Shown here in pieces: positions 10,428-22,800 of a DNA stretch of 64,000 nucleotides (its first letter is position 1; every line of letters starts with the position of its first letter). The translations under genes were made by a program, and so were the position numbers. The notes beneath the pieces were generated by a model. That model was not told the origin of the DNA. It searched no databases and saw nothing but the letters and a program-made list of their open reading frames with translations. Where the stretch lies: positions 11,160,001-11,224,000 of the forward strand of contig NC_135119.1 in the NCBI RefSeq assembly GCF_050908995.1, read 5' to 3'. This DNA is from Andrena cerasifolii. Its lineage: Eukaryota; Arthropoda; Insecta; Hymenoptera; Andrenidae.

Positions 10428-13400
10428 GTAGTTTAAATTCACGCGGAGGGCTGTCATTTGCAATATAACCAGAAAGAAGCTGATTCTTTCCGTTAAAAAC
10501 ATATCGGCAATGTGGAACAACACGTATTCGTACGAGGTCTTATTACTGAGAAAATTCATTTCGAAGATTTGTGAGATAAACATGGTACAGAGTATGTCTT
10601 ACTTACTGTATTTTAATATTACCCGTTATTTCTGCTTATGTGTTATCGTTTATAAACAGTTATAGCTGTATGGTTTAAATAATATGCTGCTATATGTTCG
10701 TGCATGAATTGATTTTTATTACATAAAAATTCATTGAAAATGTCACTGCTGCTGCCATATAAAAAATTCTATCCATGAGAGAAAGATCTGAGATTACCGC
10801 CTATAACTTTTACATGCTTTTGCAAAATCAGTCGCCCACTCAGGATTTAATCTTGGGGGAGCCGAGTTGAACGGATAAAAATATTTTTTTTATAACTTTT
10901 TTAAAAGTGGTCCAAACGGCTTGAGTTTCTTTTTTTAATCTAGCAGAATTAGTTTTCTAGGTGATGTGTTTCGTCGTTTTGAAAAAAATTGTAACTGGTT
11001 GGAATAGCGATGAAAATAGTGAATGACGTTTTTCTTTCAAATTTTTTCTGAGCCTGTTATACAAATTCAAAATCCCCGTTTGTAGATTGAATTAAGTTGT
11101 ATACATGCTGAAAAGTTCATATAAATCGGTTAACGTTGCTCTGAGCTACACACGTTTAAAGATCGTAGAATAAGGGCGAAAATTGCGAAATCCCCAAAAT
11201 CAGCGATTTTCACCCTTATTCTGCGATCTTTAAACTTTGGTTTTCAAACCTGGTTTTTAAAAACCGACAAACCCTAATTTCCATGGATCTGTTGGTCCGA
11301 TATTATTTAGTTCATAGAATAGTTACAAACTATAACTGAAACGTAAAATTTTCATGTTTACAAATACGAACACATTAGCAGAAATAATTGGTAATGAACA
11401 GGTGGATTAGCTAAGTCATACTTGATCGCACGTTGTCAACGAATACTTAAGATTGATTTTCCCAAGAACGAAGCTCCATATGAAAGACTGTTATTTTACA
11501 TTTTCAATTTGTTTTTGCAATTAAAATTATACCGTTTTCAGTTAAGGTACATTTATGTTGGAGCTGCGATAAACGATGAGAGCGAAGCGTAGAAATACAT
11601 TTATAGTTTTATAATGGAAGTGTTTTGGTTCCTATCGCAGCTCCAACGTAAACTTACCCTTATACGAATAATGTGCTACTATATTACAGTTTAAAATAAT
11701 ACCAATCGATCTGAATACTCTGTGTATTTATAATCATATATAAATTGCAAAGATTAAACATCATATTTTATGTATTTGCGCAAGTCCCTTAATTATCTTC
11801 TATATGAATTTATTTAATTTATAGCTGTAATACATCATCAAATTCGTACTAGCACTACAACAATGAACCTACTAGGTCATTCACCAACCAGGAAAAAAGA
11901 AAAACAAAGGAATAAGAAGTATGCCGAGTTATTGGAAGGTAAAATTTCACGTTAATAATATTTTTGTAAATGAAAGTAAAGTAAATTTTTAAGTTAAACT
12001 CTTTTGATTACAGTAACAAATAAAACAACAAGTAATAAAAGGGCTACATTACAAAAGGCAAAAGCTTCTGACATATCTATGTTTCTCGATCGGCGTAATA
12101 ATACTACAGGAGAGTCGCATAAAGTTGGAGATCCTAGTTTGAAGAACATCGCCAATTTGGAAAATATAGATAAGGAATGCATAGATGATATTCACTCCGA
12201 TATTGTGAGTATACAGCAATTTTTTCAAGAAATTACTACCGAATGAAAGTTTAATATGTTATCAGCTGAAGCGGAGTTTTGATGAATGTAAACAATCTTT
12301 TATTGAAAATTTATACTATTGTATTTATAAATTACAGGAAAACAATATAAATTTTTCATCTGTCATCGAAATGGACTATTACAACCAGCTCCCTCATAAT
12401 AAAGCGATACCTAATGATTTAGTGGAATGTCATGATATCGATGACATTGCTCCCCAGTTTTCCAAAGAAATGAATGTCGAAATAAATAAAGAGACAGATG
12501 AAAAGTTAGAGAAGATAAAAATGTAAGTAACAAGAAAACTGTGTATGTACACACAATTAGTGTAAAATTACTTACTGAACATAGTTCAGTGTATAAGTCT
12601 TCTGTCTTGCCAAACTTCAGATATTAGTTACATTTTCATTGTGATTAGTACCAATAACTTTCAACTTTAATTAATAGCAATCTTGTACGCATAATTATTC
12701 TTTAGGAATACGAAACCGAAAGCAAAGAGGGAACAAAAAAGTGTCACTGAGAAGTACACCACACAATATTATATTGAAAGCTTGTTGGTTCATATGCAAG
12801 TGTATTTAAATTGTGGATTGCTAAATAGAGCAAAGAGAACGTTAATGAAGTACAGAAAATTGAGGGAGAACAGTTTAAATCCTTGTAACAAATGCATTGA
12901 CCTGTATAATATACTTTTAGAAGCTTATGCTTTTAGAAGAGATGTGAACAAAGTCATGCAGCTATACCTGTTAATAAAAGAGGATTGTGTAGCCCCGACG
13001 CCACAAACTTATGTATACATATTTGACGCTTTGGGAAGAGAATCGAAATCTAAGATACAAATAAGTAATTAAGATACAATTAAGATAAAATTAATTAAAA
13101 GAGGGAGAATCTATGATAACTGTTTCTGTTTTAATATATAGAGTTGTTGGAGCAACTACAGTTAGACATGTATAACGCGAATATATCTGTTGATGATATA
13201 TTTAATAAATCTCATTTTAAACATGATCAAGAAGAAAATGTATTAAGGATAGTAAAAATGATAAAGCCAGAATTTGAGCGAACATATACTATGTTAAATA
13301 CAGAACATAAATGCCCACTTTTATGCAAGATCCATATGGGGAATAATTACCAAAGTCCAGTGGAAGGATTAATGACGATCGATGCGTTGAAAGACTTCTT

Positions 13401-16400
13401 AAAGATGCAGCTTCAAAATGAGTCGGCAATTGAGGTGGAGATAGAAAGTATTGAAAAACGCGACAAAAACTCGGAAACTGTTTCTAAATCTGTAAGATAT
13501 TATTATTTAACGTTCATTTAAATTTGTTTAAAGCCTACAAATTTATAGTTTCAAGACTATCCGTATCGTTCGTATAACTGTTTATTTTTCTTTAATCAGA
13601 GGTCAAAAGTTATCGAACTTGAAAATTATTGGAAAGGAACAGCTTTAGCAGCTTTCGAAAGGAATTTAAAGTGTTTAAAAGAAAAAGAATATCATTCTAA
13701 TGCTTTAATGGTTTTACACCCATTTTTAGAAGTATTGGATAAAAAGTACTATGTAAATGCTATACTACGAGAAATTAAGCAACTAACTCGAGGTTCGGAA
13801 ACTTACAGTACGTCTCTTAAATTACTGTGCGCTGACCTAGGAAAACATATTTATAAGAGATACGAGGTATGAGTTTATATTTAAACATGCATTAGATCTA
13901 TTTTTAAATTATAACATTACATTCTTTAAGTGTTTAGGTGTTTTACAAGTATTACATTTATTATTGTTTGGTCTAATGTAAGAAAGCAAACTGTCCTCCT
14001 TTTATTTTCACATTAATATACATACTTGTATTTTACATTGCACATCGCTGAGAAATTATTTGTCTTAACCGTAATTTTCAGATAAAAATGAAGCAACAGT
14101 ATGGAATATTGGATTCGATAGTTAATATTTATCAGAAATACTTGGAATGGTATTTGAATCCTAAAAGTATGCCACAGTTCAATGGTATGGATAATCGTAC
14201 AGTGTGGCAACACTTCGAATTGGAAGAAAAAATAAGTATATGCGGTACATCCTTAAATGCTATGTGTTTAAGTTGGCCTACAGATGTAATTACAAATGTT
14301 GGCAAATTTCTGTACAATATCATCTTAAATGATATAATACTTAAACCTGATATATTGAAAGGACACGATTTTAAATGTTCCATTCCGGCATTTTATACGT
14401 TGTATAGAAATAAGGGACATTATTTAACGGAGCAGGTTTGTATATTGAACAATTTATTTGATGCATTATTTGTATGGCGATGTGATGTATTATAATGTAA
14501 CATATTAATTATAGATTAAACCACATCCTTTTGTATCAAAGCTGTATAAAGACTCGCAGCTTGACACAATAACATTTGATTCATTTCTTGTGCCATCTCA
14601 TAGTCCGCCGCGTCCATGGACTTCTATATACACAGGTGGATATCTTATAACAAAAACAGATTTTGTAAGAACTCCATATTACTCGGTAAGTGTGCGTGTT
14701 AATTATCAATTTAATTTTCAAGTGTCAAACTAATGTAATTTAGAATGCAGAGTTGGGCAAATATTATTTCGAAGTAATAAATGTGACGAATAAGTGGCGC
14801 GACGGTGAGCGAATGCTTCTTGAGATAGCGGCCGACCATTGATAACAGACTGTTGTATGTCTGGTTGTTACAAACAAGGGTACCCGACTCAAAACGTTAT
14901 TTTTGGTTATCATAATGCAGCAACAATTTGTATTCGACAACCAGGATGACAATTTCAATAGTTTTTTAATTAATATGTTAGCAGATTGCCTGTTTAGCGT
15001 TCATCTTTTATTCGTCGATTTATTCGAATAAATTTTTATTCGTTCTCGAATAACTTCATTTTATTCGTAATTTTTATTCGAGTATTATTCGAAGCAGAAT
15101 TTATTCGATATTTTATTCGAATAACTCCCAACTCTATTAGAATGTGTCATCTAATGCTATTATACTAAAACATCCTTATGTTTTATGCGAAAGAATTTTT
15201 TTTGCAATTGGAAATGGTTTTGAGTAAATAGCTATGAATAAATGTAATATTATCTCTAAATGTGTATGAATGGTTGATAGTTTGAATACCTACTTTAAAC
15301 ATCCGTGCTAAAGTTTTTACTAAAAAGATTTCCCTTCTTCTATCCCAAAATTGTGGATACTCTAAATTCTTTGAAATATCGGTCATTCTGAAGTAAGTGT
15401 AATCGTATGAAGCATTTAGTTTACAAAATAAAAAGCTGAATATTAAGATTCTTTTTACTTGCTTATGCGAGTTCTTTTAGCCAGTTATGTTTTTAACGTA
15501 ACGTCGAACAGAAAAAAAACAGTATGTATTTTAGTTTTCCTTTCTTTTACAGGATTGCTCATTGCGTAAAGTTCAGGATACACCATCACAGCAATTGCTT
15601 CCTGTATTCGATTCTTTAAATCAACTTAGCTCTATTCCATGGACAATTAATTCTGCCATACTTGATATCGTAATTGAGGTATTTATGATTTCAGTGTCCT
15701 ACTCCATATTCTTGACAACAAGTAGCCAGGTGTAGTAATTATAATCAACTTACATTTACGATCTCTTTTCTAATTAGATATTTCAAGACGGTGGTTCTGT
15801 AGAATTAAATGTTCCTCAATCAAATTCCGTATTGTCTCCTCCACCTTCTGTCGGAAGAGATTCTATGGCTGAAGAAAAGCGAAATGCAATAATAGCATGG
15901 GCAAAGTATAAGCAAAAAAAGTACGAAATGTATTCTTTGTGGTGCGATTCCCTCTATAGACTATCTCTTGCTAATCATGTACGTATTTCATCCTCTTCTT
16001 TCAAATGGCTTTTTTATTTTTCATAACAAATGACTAAACAGTAAGCTTACATATGTAATTACACATTATTGTCCGATGATTCCATTGGCAAACTACAAAT
16101 GGATAAATGTTTTCCAAATTTACCTGTTTTTAGAATTTGAATTACTTTCTCTGTACATATATACATATTACTCTTACATGCGTTAATACGTATACATTTC
16201 TGTATTATTTTTAAAGTTTAGGAACAAAATATTTTGGCTGCCACATAATTTGGATTTTAGAGGACGAGTTTATCCTGTCCCTCCCCACTTGAACCATCTA
16301 TCATCTGATTTGGGCCGCTCTTTGCTTTTATTTGCAAAAGGGAAACCTCTCGGTCCGAAAGGATTAGATTGGTTAAAACTACATGTTATTAACTTGACAA

Positions 16401-19400
16401 ACTTTAAGAAGGGATCCTCTCTGGAAGAGCGCCTTAAATGTGCAAATCAGAATATGGAAAACATCTTGGACAGTGCTGCTAAACCTTTAACAGTAAGTTT
16501 TCATTCGAAACGATAGAATTGCTCGTCAATGTTTCTTTGGTTACATGTTGAAGAGCAAGATGGAACTATGATAATAATTATTAAACGTTTATACTAAGCA
16601 TGTGTCTATAGATTTATAGAATTTCTATGACTTAAACCATATTAAATAAAATTGATATTAATTTATACCCGATAGGGTAAAATGTGGTGGAAAAAGTCAG
16701 AAGAGCCGTGGCAAACTTTAGCAGGCTGTATAGAAATAGCAAATGCGTTAAAAGCACCAAACGTAGAAACATACGAAAGTAAATATCCCATACATCAGGA
16801 TGGGAGTTGTAACGGTCTTCAACATTATGCAGCACTTGGTAGAGATCAAAGTGGCGCAGAAAGTGTAAATTTGTATCCATTCGATACTCCAAAAGATGTA
16901 TATACTGCAGTTGCCGCCATAGTAAGCTTTGCACAGTAAACCTGCCTACATTAAGTTTCTTGAGAAAAGAAATACATATGCAACTCTTCTCCAGGTTGAG
17001 GAGCAACGACAGACTGACGCTAAAAATAATATTAAAATCGCGCAAGTATTAGACGGACATATAAAGAGGAAAGTTATAAAGCAAACAGTGATGACAACAG
17101 TATATGGTGTAACAAAGTATGGCGCAAAGCTTCAGATAGCAAAGCAACTGAAAGGTAAATGCTTAGTTTCGTTTTAACAAACGATTCATTTCTATAGTCT
17201 TCTTCTCTAATTTATTATCCAAATTTTGCATAGATCTACCAGACTTTCCAGAGGAATCTGTTTGGGGTGCCAGTCTGTATTTAGCTGATAAAACATTTTA
17301 CAGTTTAAGGGCAATGTTTAAGAGTGCTCGAGAAATTCAAGATTGGTTTACAGCATGCGCTCGAATTATTTCTGGCATTTGTGGCGAGAATGTGGAATGG
17401 GTTACTCCTTTAGGCCTTCCTATTGTGCAACCTTATAATAAACAGAAGACCATGCAAAGATATGTCAAACACATTGAGTTAGTAAAAGTATATGATATAA
17501 GCCATATTCTTGAAAAATATCAGGATGCTGATAAAGTGTTTCTTTATGCTTCAGAATTTCGTAAGACTTTTTGCGCGATGTGTGGTACTAATACCAACGT
17601 TTTCCTTATTTTACGAAGTAGAATAACGGATAAATTTATATATTTTCTAATACTACATCATATATTGAAAAGCAACATTTAATTAAAACATTTTTACATA
17701 CTTATAGTAATTAAAAAAACAGAGTTAGTAGTTGTAAACATTTATTGAATCTCTTACTAACATTATCCCAAAGTCATGGTGGCATCTATGGAGTTAATTA
17801 TTAATACAGTTCTGGAATGTATTTTTATTCTGATGTCTATCGCCATTTCACTTATATTATTACAGTTATCTCAAATATGAGGAAAACATATCAGATACAT
17901 GCTTTGTGATTTTAACGAAAGCATTGAAATCAGTACTAATAGAAAACTTTCAACCTGTTTTTCTAATTATGGTACTTATTCTTCTTATTAATCATACTTA
18001 GACAAGAATTGCTTTCAAATATGAAAATATTACACAATGGAAAATATATAAACTAAATAAATATTTCACAAAGACTGTTCCAATCACACTTTCAGCTTTA
18101 TACTTAACTTTAATAATATATACCATTACGTATTCAGAATAATAATAATAAAAGAGTCGATAAATGTTTACAGACACGCCTAAGGAACTCGGAGTGTTTC
18201 ATTGCAAAAGCTTTATCAGTGAAAAAGATTCTTGATATTTCCTTAATTGGAAAAAGGCGTGCCGAAAATCGCAAAAATTGATATGCTATGTTATTAAATA
18301 GAATTGAACATGATTTTATCATCTCTCTCTGGGACTATACTCTGGTTTTGATACCACATTCACATTTACTAACTTCACCTTGCTTAGCTTGAAAAATTCG
18401 GAAATGATTTTCACAATCTTCTCACTAATTTTGAAAGACGCAGATTTTAACATTTTATTGCGTTTTATCAAACAAGAAGTGTATTTCATCAATGTTAAAA
18501 TTACGTAAAACGAATTTTCAAATAAGGTGTAATTTTTATATTTATAGGAAACCTGACTCGTTAAAACAAAAGAATGCATTTGCACCAAATTTTATACATT
18601 CTCTGGACTCTACTCATATGATGCTCACTAGTCTCTATTGTAGGCAAGAAGGTATTACTTTCGTCTCGGTGCATGATTGCTTCTGGACTCATGCTTGTAC
18701 TGTAGATATTATGAATAAAGTAAGTAAATTATTACACAAGTGTACTTAAAACTTTCAAAAGTTTTCTTATATCTTGTCATATATGTAATTCATATTATAA
18801 TCAATTCATTTTATAGATATGTAGAGAACAATTTGTTGCCCTTCATTCTCAACCTATTCTCGAAGAATTAGCGACCTTTTTTACCAATCGTTATTTGCCA
18901 ATCTATAGGTACGTAATATTAACGAAATCTATAAATATTTTAAATAAACAATAGTCTGCGATGCTTTAGTTAGGTATTTGTTTATGCAATACGTTGTCTT
19001 TCAATGATATTAAACCCGGCGCAGGCAAGCGATTCGGCGTCGTTGCGATTTCGTTAGTAAAATTGTGCCGAATCGCACAGCGTCACCGATGCGGAATCGC
19101 GAACAATGCCGCATCGCTCGCCTGCACCAGGCTTTGAAGGTACTATTGTTGTTCAGGGTTTAGGGTACTACTGAGCAAGTACTTATTTATATTTATATTT
19201 TTTTATTAAAACATTACCAAAATGTACGTAGCGTTAACATAGTGACATTTACATACTAATCCAAATTTCTTATGATTACAGCAACATAGAAGTTAATCAT
19301 AAGAAATACATGAAAGACGTACATCAACAATTAACTTCTATACCATCAAAAGGCACTTTTGATATCAATAAAGTATTATCATCTACATACTTTTTTAGTT

Positions 19401-19402
19401 AA
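10364..19402 (+). CDS. POLRMT: Mitochondrial DNA-directed RNA polymerase
   Basis: Single-subunit T7-like polymerase that transcribes mtDNA. Coding exons: 10364-10427 (proposed), 11825-11938, 12014-12204, 12338-12522, 12706-13064, 13142-13491, 13600-13866, 14082-14435, 14515-14685, 15553-15678, 15778-15978, 16217-16492, 16676-16921, 16995-17154, 17234-17477, 18548-18719, 18817-18908, 19282-19402. All phases agree, giving 1230 aa, the length of the human enzyme. A PPR-like region (about 165-260) precedes the N-terminal domain. Catalytic motif A is HQDGSCNGLQH (Asp about 928), the fingers helix is RKVIKQTVMTTVYG, and motif C is VSVHDCFWTH (Asp about 1146). It ends DINKVLSSTYFFS. The 17477 donor is an atypical GTTAGT. 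AATAAA lies at 19449-19454. Confidence 0.94.
10860..11300. repeat. Interspersed inverted-repeat element, copy A
   Basis: The sequence around 11045-11230 is a hairpin: TTTAAAGATCGTAGAATAAG is mirrored by CTTATTCTGCGATCTTTAAA. The flanks (10870-11150) are shared with copy B at 57245-57660, including the block reading TTTGTAGATTGAA.TAAGTTGTATACATGC. It lies in the proposed first POLRMT intron. No coding frame. The ends are not clear enough to name a superfamily. Confidence 0.7.
14748..15136. mobile_element. hAT-type MITE in a POLRMT intron, 389 bp
   Basis: The left end CAGAGTTGGGC and right end (reverse-complemented) TAGAGTTGGGA are inverted repeats fitting the hAT YAGNG rule. Perfect 8-bp target-site duplications TTAGAATG flank it at 14740-14747 and 15137-15144. 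The right half is rich in TTATTCGA motifs, as hAT subterminal regions often are. No transposase. It sits in the intron between the exons ending 14685 and starting 15553. Confidence 0.92.
19017..19138. mobile_element. Small GC-rich palindromic MITE in the last POLRMT intron
   Basis: The ends CCCGGCGCAGGCAAGCGATT and (reverse complement) CCTGGTGCAGGCGAGCGATG are imperfect inverted repeats extending about 45 bp. The element is GC-rich in an AT-rich intron. A related end (CGCTCGTCTGCGCCGGGCC) occurs at about 25566-25585. Confidence 0.65.
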
Positions 19403-19875
19403 AACTTTACAAACGCTGCAATATTTTATGTACACTTGATATGAGAAAAATAAATGATCAAAGTTCAAAACTGTATTCATATTTCTAATTCCCGCTTTGC
19501 ACGCTTGGTAATTTTTACGTTGTATTTATCTTCTGTGCTTTAGTACGAACAAAATTAATGTTTTAATGATGTCGAATACTTCTTATAGATTGGAAAGTAA
19601 ATATGAAATGCTTGTATATTGTTACAAGTAACACAAGAAAACTAAAACTGTTTTGTTAAATGTTTACACTTTCTAGGTACATACGTATAAATATTGGCTT
19701 TGTTTCAACTTTTTATTCTTTATGAATAATATATTATTTCGTATAAAATGTAAAGTAAAATAAGGTATAATGTATTAAAATAGGAAGCTTATTCATAGTT
19801 TTCTTTGTCCTTAGTTCGTAATAATCGTTTAGATTAAAAGCTTATATCTTCTTAACGCTAAGAAATGCTAAAATA
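19403..19875. other. Convergent 3' spacer between POLRMT and ATM
   Basis: A plus-strand AATAAA lies 47 nt after the POLRMT stop (19449-19454). A minus-strand AATAAA (TTTATT on plus, 19712-19717) lies about 160 nt past the ATM stop. If both are used the two 3' UTRs end within this gap. No other feature seen. Confidence 0.5.
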
Positions 19876-22800
19876 TTATAGATACGGTTGCCATCCACAG
19901 TACAAACGGCAGAGATTAGCAGGATCGCGTGCTTGCTGTATAAGTCTCTCAACTTGGCCAGACACGCTTGATGCTAAACCTTCTTCAGTGCCTTGTAGTT
20001 TCTGTTCTATTCTTATAAGCGCTCTTTCCGCTGTTTTATTTCTTCCCGTAGAACCTATTGATAATAGTTCATTTATGTTTTCTCCAGTATTACTAAGATA
20101 TTTGCATGTATTTCTATATTTCCATAGTTTAAGCCATTGATGAGCAACCTTTGGCCTGCAGTGGGCCAAAAGTGCAAACAGAATTTTTATTTATGGGTTG
20201 AATTTGTTATTTCTTAACATAGGTTTCCAATTGAAATAATTGCGGGCCGCAGATCCTGGCGGGGAGCAGGTTGCTCATCACTGATTTAAGTAAACTAAAC
20301 GAATTTTGTGTAGAATTCAATATAATCGATAAATTACAGTAAATAGAAAAGTTCTGAGAATTATGATGAAGATAAAAAATGGAGAAATAATATTTACATT
20401 GACTGGTTTTTGGAAGTGATCTGGAGGTACTCCCACTTTGAATGCCGTGTGCCTTGGCTGGTGTTATAGTCCACGTGAACAACGGGTCGTACAGAAGAAC
20501 TTGAAGTAACGTTATAATTACTTGTCTTTGATCGCGTAACACAGCTAAGGTCTTTTCACAGCAATGCCTCATTGTACCCTCTACGCCACTCACACCCATC
20601 GCTACTTCAATATTCCGTGTAAGGCGAAACGGAATAGTTTCAGGAACCGGTAACACTTTCCCCTGCTCAAATGCTATACCTAATTGTATTTAAGAAACTT
20701 GCTATCAAAGTATTCAGCAACCACACTATTGATATAATTTAATATTCGTCTCGTATTATATTTGGAAGTGGGATAATTATATTTACCAAAATCAATATGG
20801 ATCACTTCAGCAGTTGTTTGATCTAGCAAAATATTATTCAAGTGTCTATCCCCTAAGCCTAAAATGTATCCGGCCATAGATGTGGTTGCTATGCTGGAAA
20901 CAATAAGTACAAGTAACAAGTCAGATTTCATGTAACGCTTATACTAATTTATACGTTATAAAATAAATACCTGCGAGTGTATGCTAGTCTTCTTTGAAAC
21001 CATGTCTCGGGAGATGGATATTTTTCGGTAAAGAAATAATGCATCACTGGGTGCAAGTGCGCACAGCAATTCATAAATGTTTTTAATTTTGCGTCGCTTG
21101 AAGATTTCTCCACGTGCTAGAAATGAGAAGAGATTAATAAACTGTCTAAATTAAACAATTATATCATGCGTATATTTATGTTGTATATAATTTAGTCTAT
21201 CAGATAAGTTATTTCTCAGAGAAACAAGGATGATGCGAGAAATGTTTATTCAAATGGCACATGATTTTTTTGTATTATCATACGCAACAGAGATCTTTTA
21301 AATTTCCCTTTAATGTGTGATTTCATGCTGACGCTCGACGCTCGTTTTGAGCGTCAAAATCGGTCACGTGATCGGTCCACGGGACTTTCACCGTCGACGC
21401 TCGTTTTGAGCGTCAAAACCAATCACGTGACCGACGCTCGACCAACGAACTAGTGAGTCGGAGTGAATGAGCGGGAAGCGGAAAAGCACGGAAAAGCTAA
21501 ACTAATATAAAAAAAAGTTACTGTTTCTTTTCGACTTATAACAAGTAAATAGGTCGAGAGAAAGGAATAAAATTTTTTGATATTGCGCTTCCTTTTCGAG
21601 ATAATCGATTTATCACCACCTAGTAAATTAATGCTTCTGGCGTCTCAAAAAGCTCAAGTCCCAATACTTTTTTGTCCCACTGTATAATACTATTTCATTT
21701 CCCAGTAAATATAGTATTGTGTAAGTATAATCTTACTGATAATTTTTCTTTGCAAAAGTTTGCTGTATAATCTTTCGGGTAGTATTTCTTGTGAAGCCCA
21801 GAGGTCCCACTTGAACCATTCAATATAGCTACAATAGGTATTGTATTGTCACACCATTCTAATATTCCTGATCTTTGTGTTAATGGCACAACCTACAAGA
21901 ACAAAATAAATAGTATTAACCTTAGATGCATAATGGATGTTCAATGCTGTAAAAAGAATTTCATTTCATAATACACATTCATAATAAAGGTAGTGAATAG
22001 AATAAAAGAAAAAGCTTGAAGTGACACCAGACAGCAGCTCCAACTACCCAATAATATGAAAAAAATATTCGAAACAGAAGAAAACCTTAAGAAAGCACTC
22101 GACCTTATCAGTAGACTAAATCTATATTGCGAAATATAAAGTAACCACTGACTATGGTCGCTAATAACCATGGAGTTGATATGACCTTAAAACAAAAACA
22201 AAAAAAAGGCTTGAAATATAAGTATTTAGGTCAGATCAATCATACCTTGTATGTTCTGATCATCAATTTTCTTCGTTTAGTTTCTTTGCGAGCTTTCAAA
22301 AGTGTATTCATTACATTAAAAACTTGTTGCATCACAGCATCTTGTCGTAAGTCATCTTTTCCCTGCAGAAATATATTTAGATAATTAGAAATCCAATATT
22401 TACCTCATTGAAGATATCATCATACATAACGACTGAGTTTCTTTTTTCTATCTGACTAGATACAGACAATCCTCCTATAACGCGATTAATTCGTACCGCG
22501 TTATAAGAAACTCAGAATTACATAGTAGAAATCATATTAATTCGAACCGCGTTAAGGCTCCCCCAAACCAACGCGAATTTCGCCGCGCGGAGCGGATACG
22601 CCGCGGATCAGATAACACTGCCCATAAGCCACCACGTATAAAAAACTGCTGCCTTATCTGATCCGCGGCGCGGAGCGGATATTCGCGTTGGTTTGGGGGA
22701 GTCTTTATATGGAAACTGCATTATGAGAGTACCGCTTTATATGAGGGTTTACTGTATTCCAATAGATAATAAACAATGTACTTACCTTTACTAACTGATT

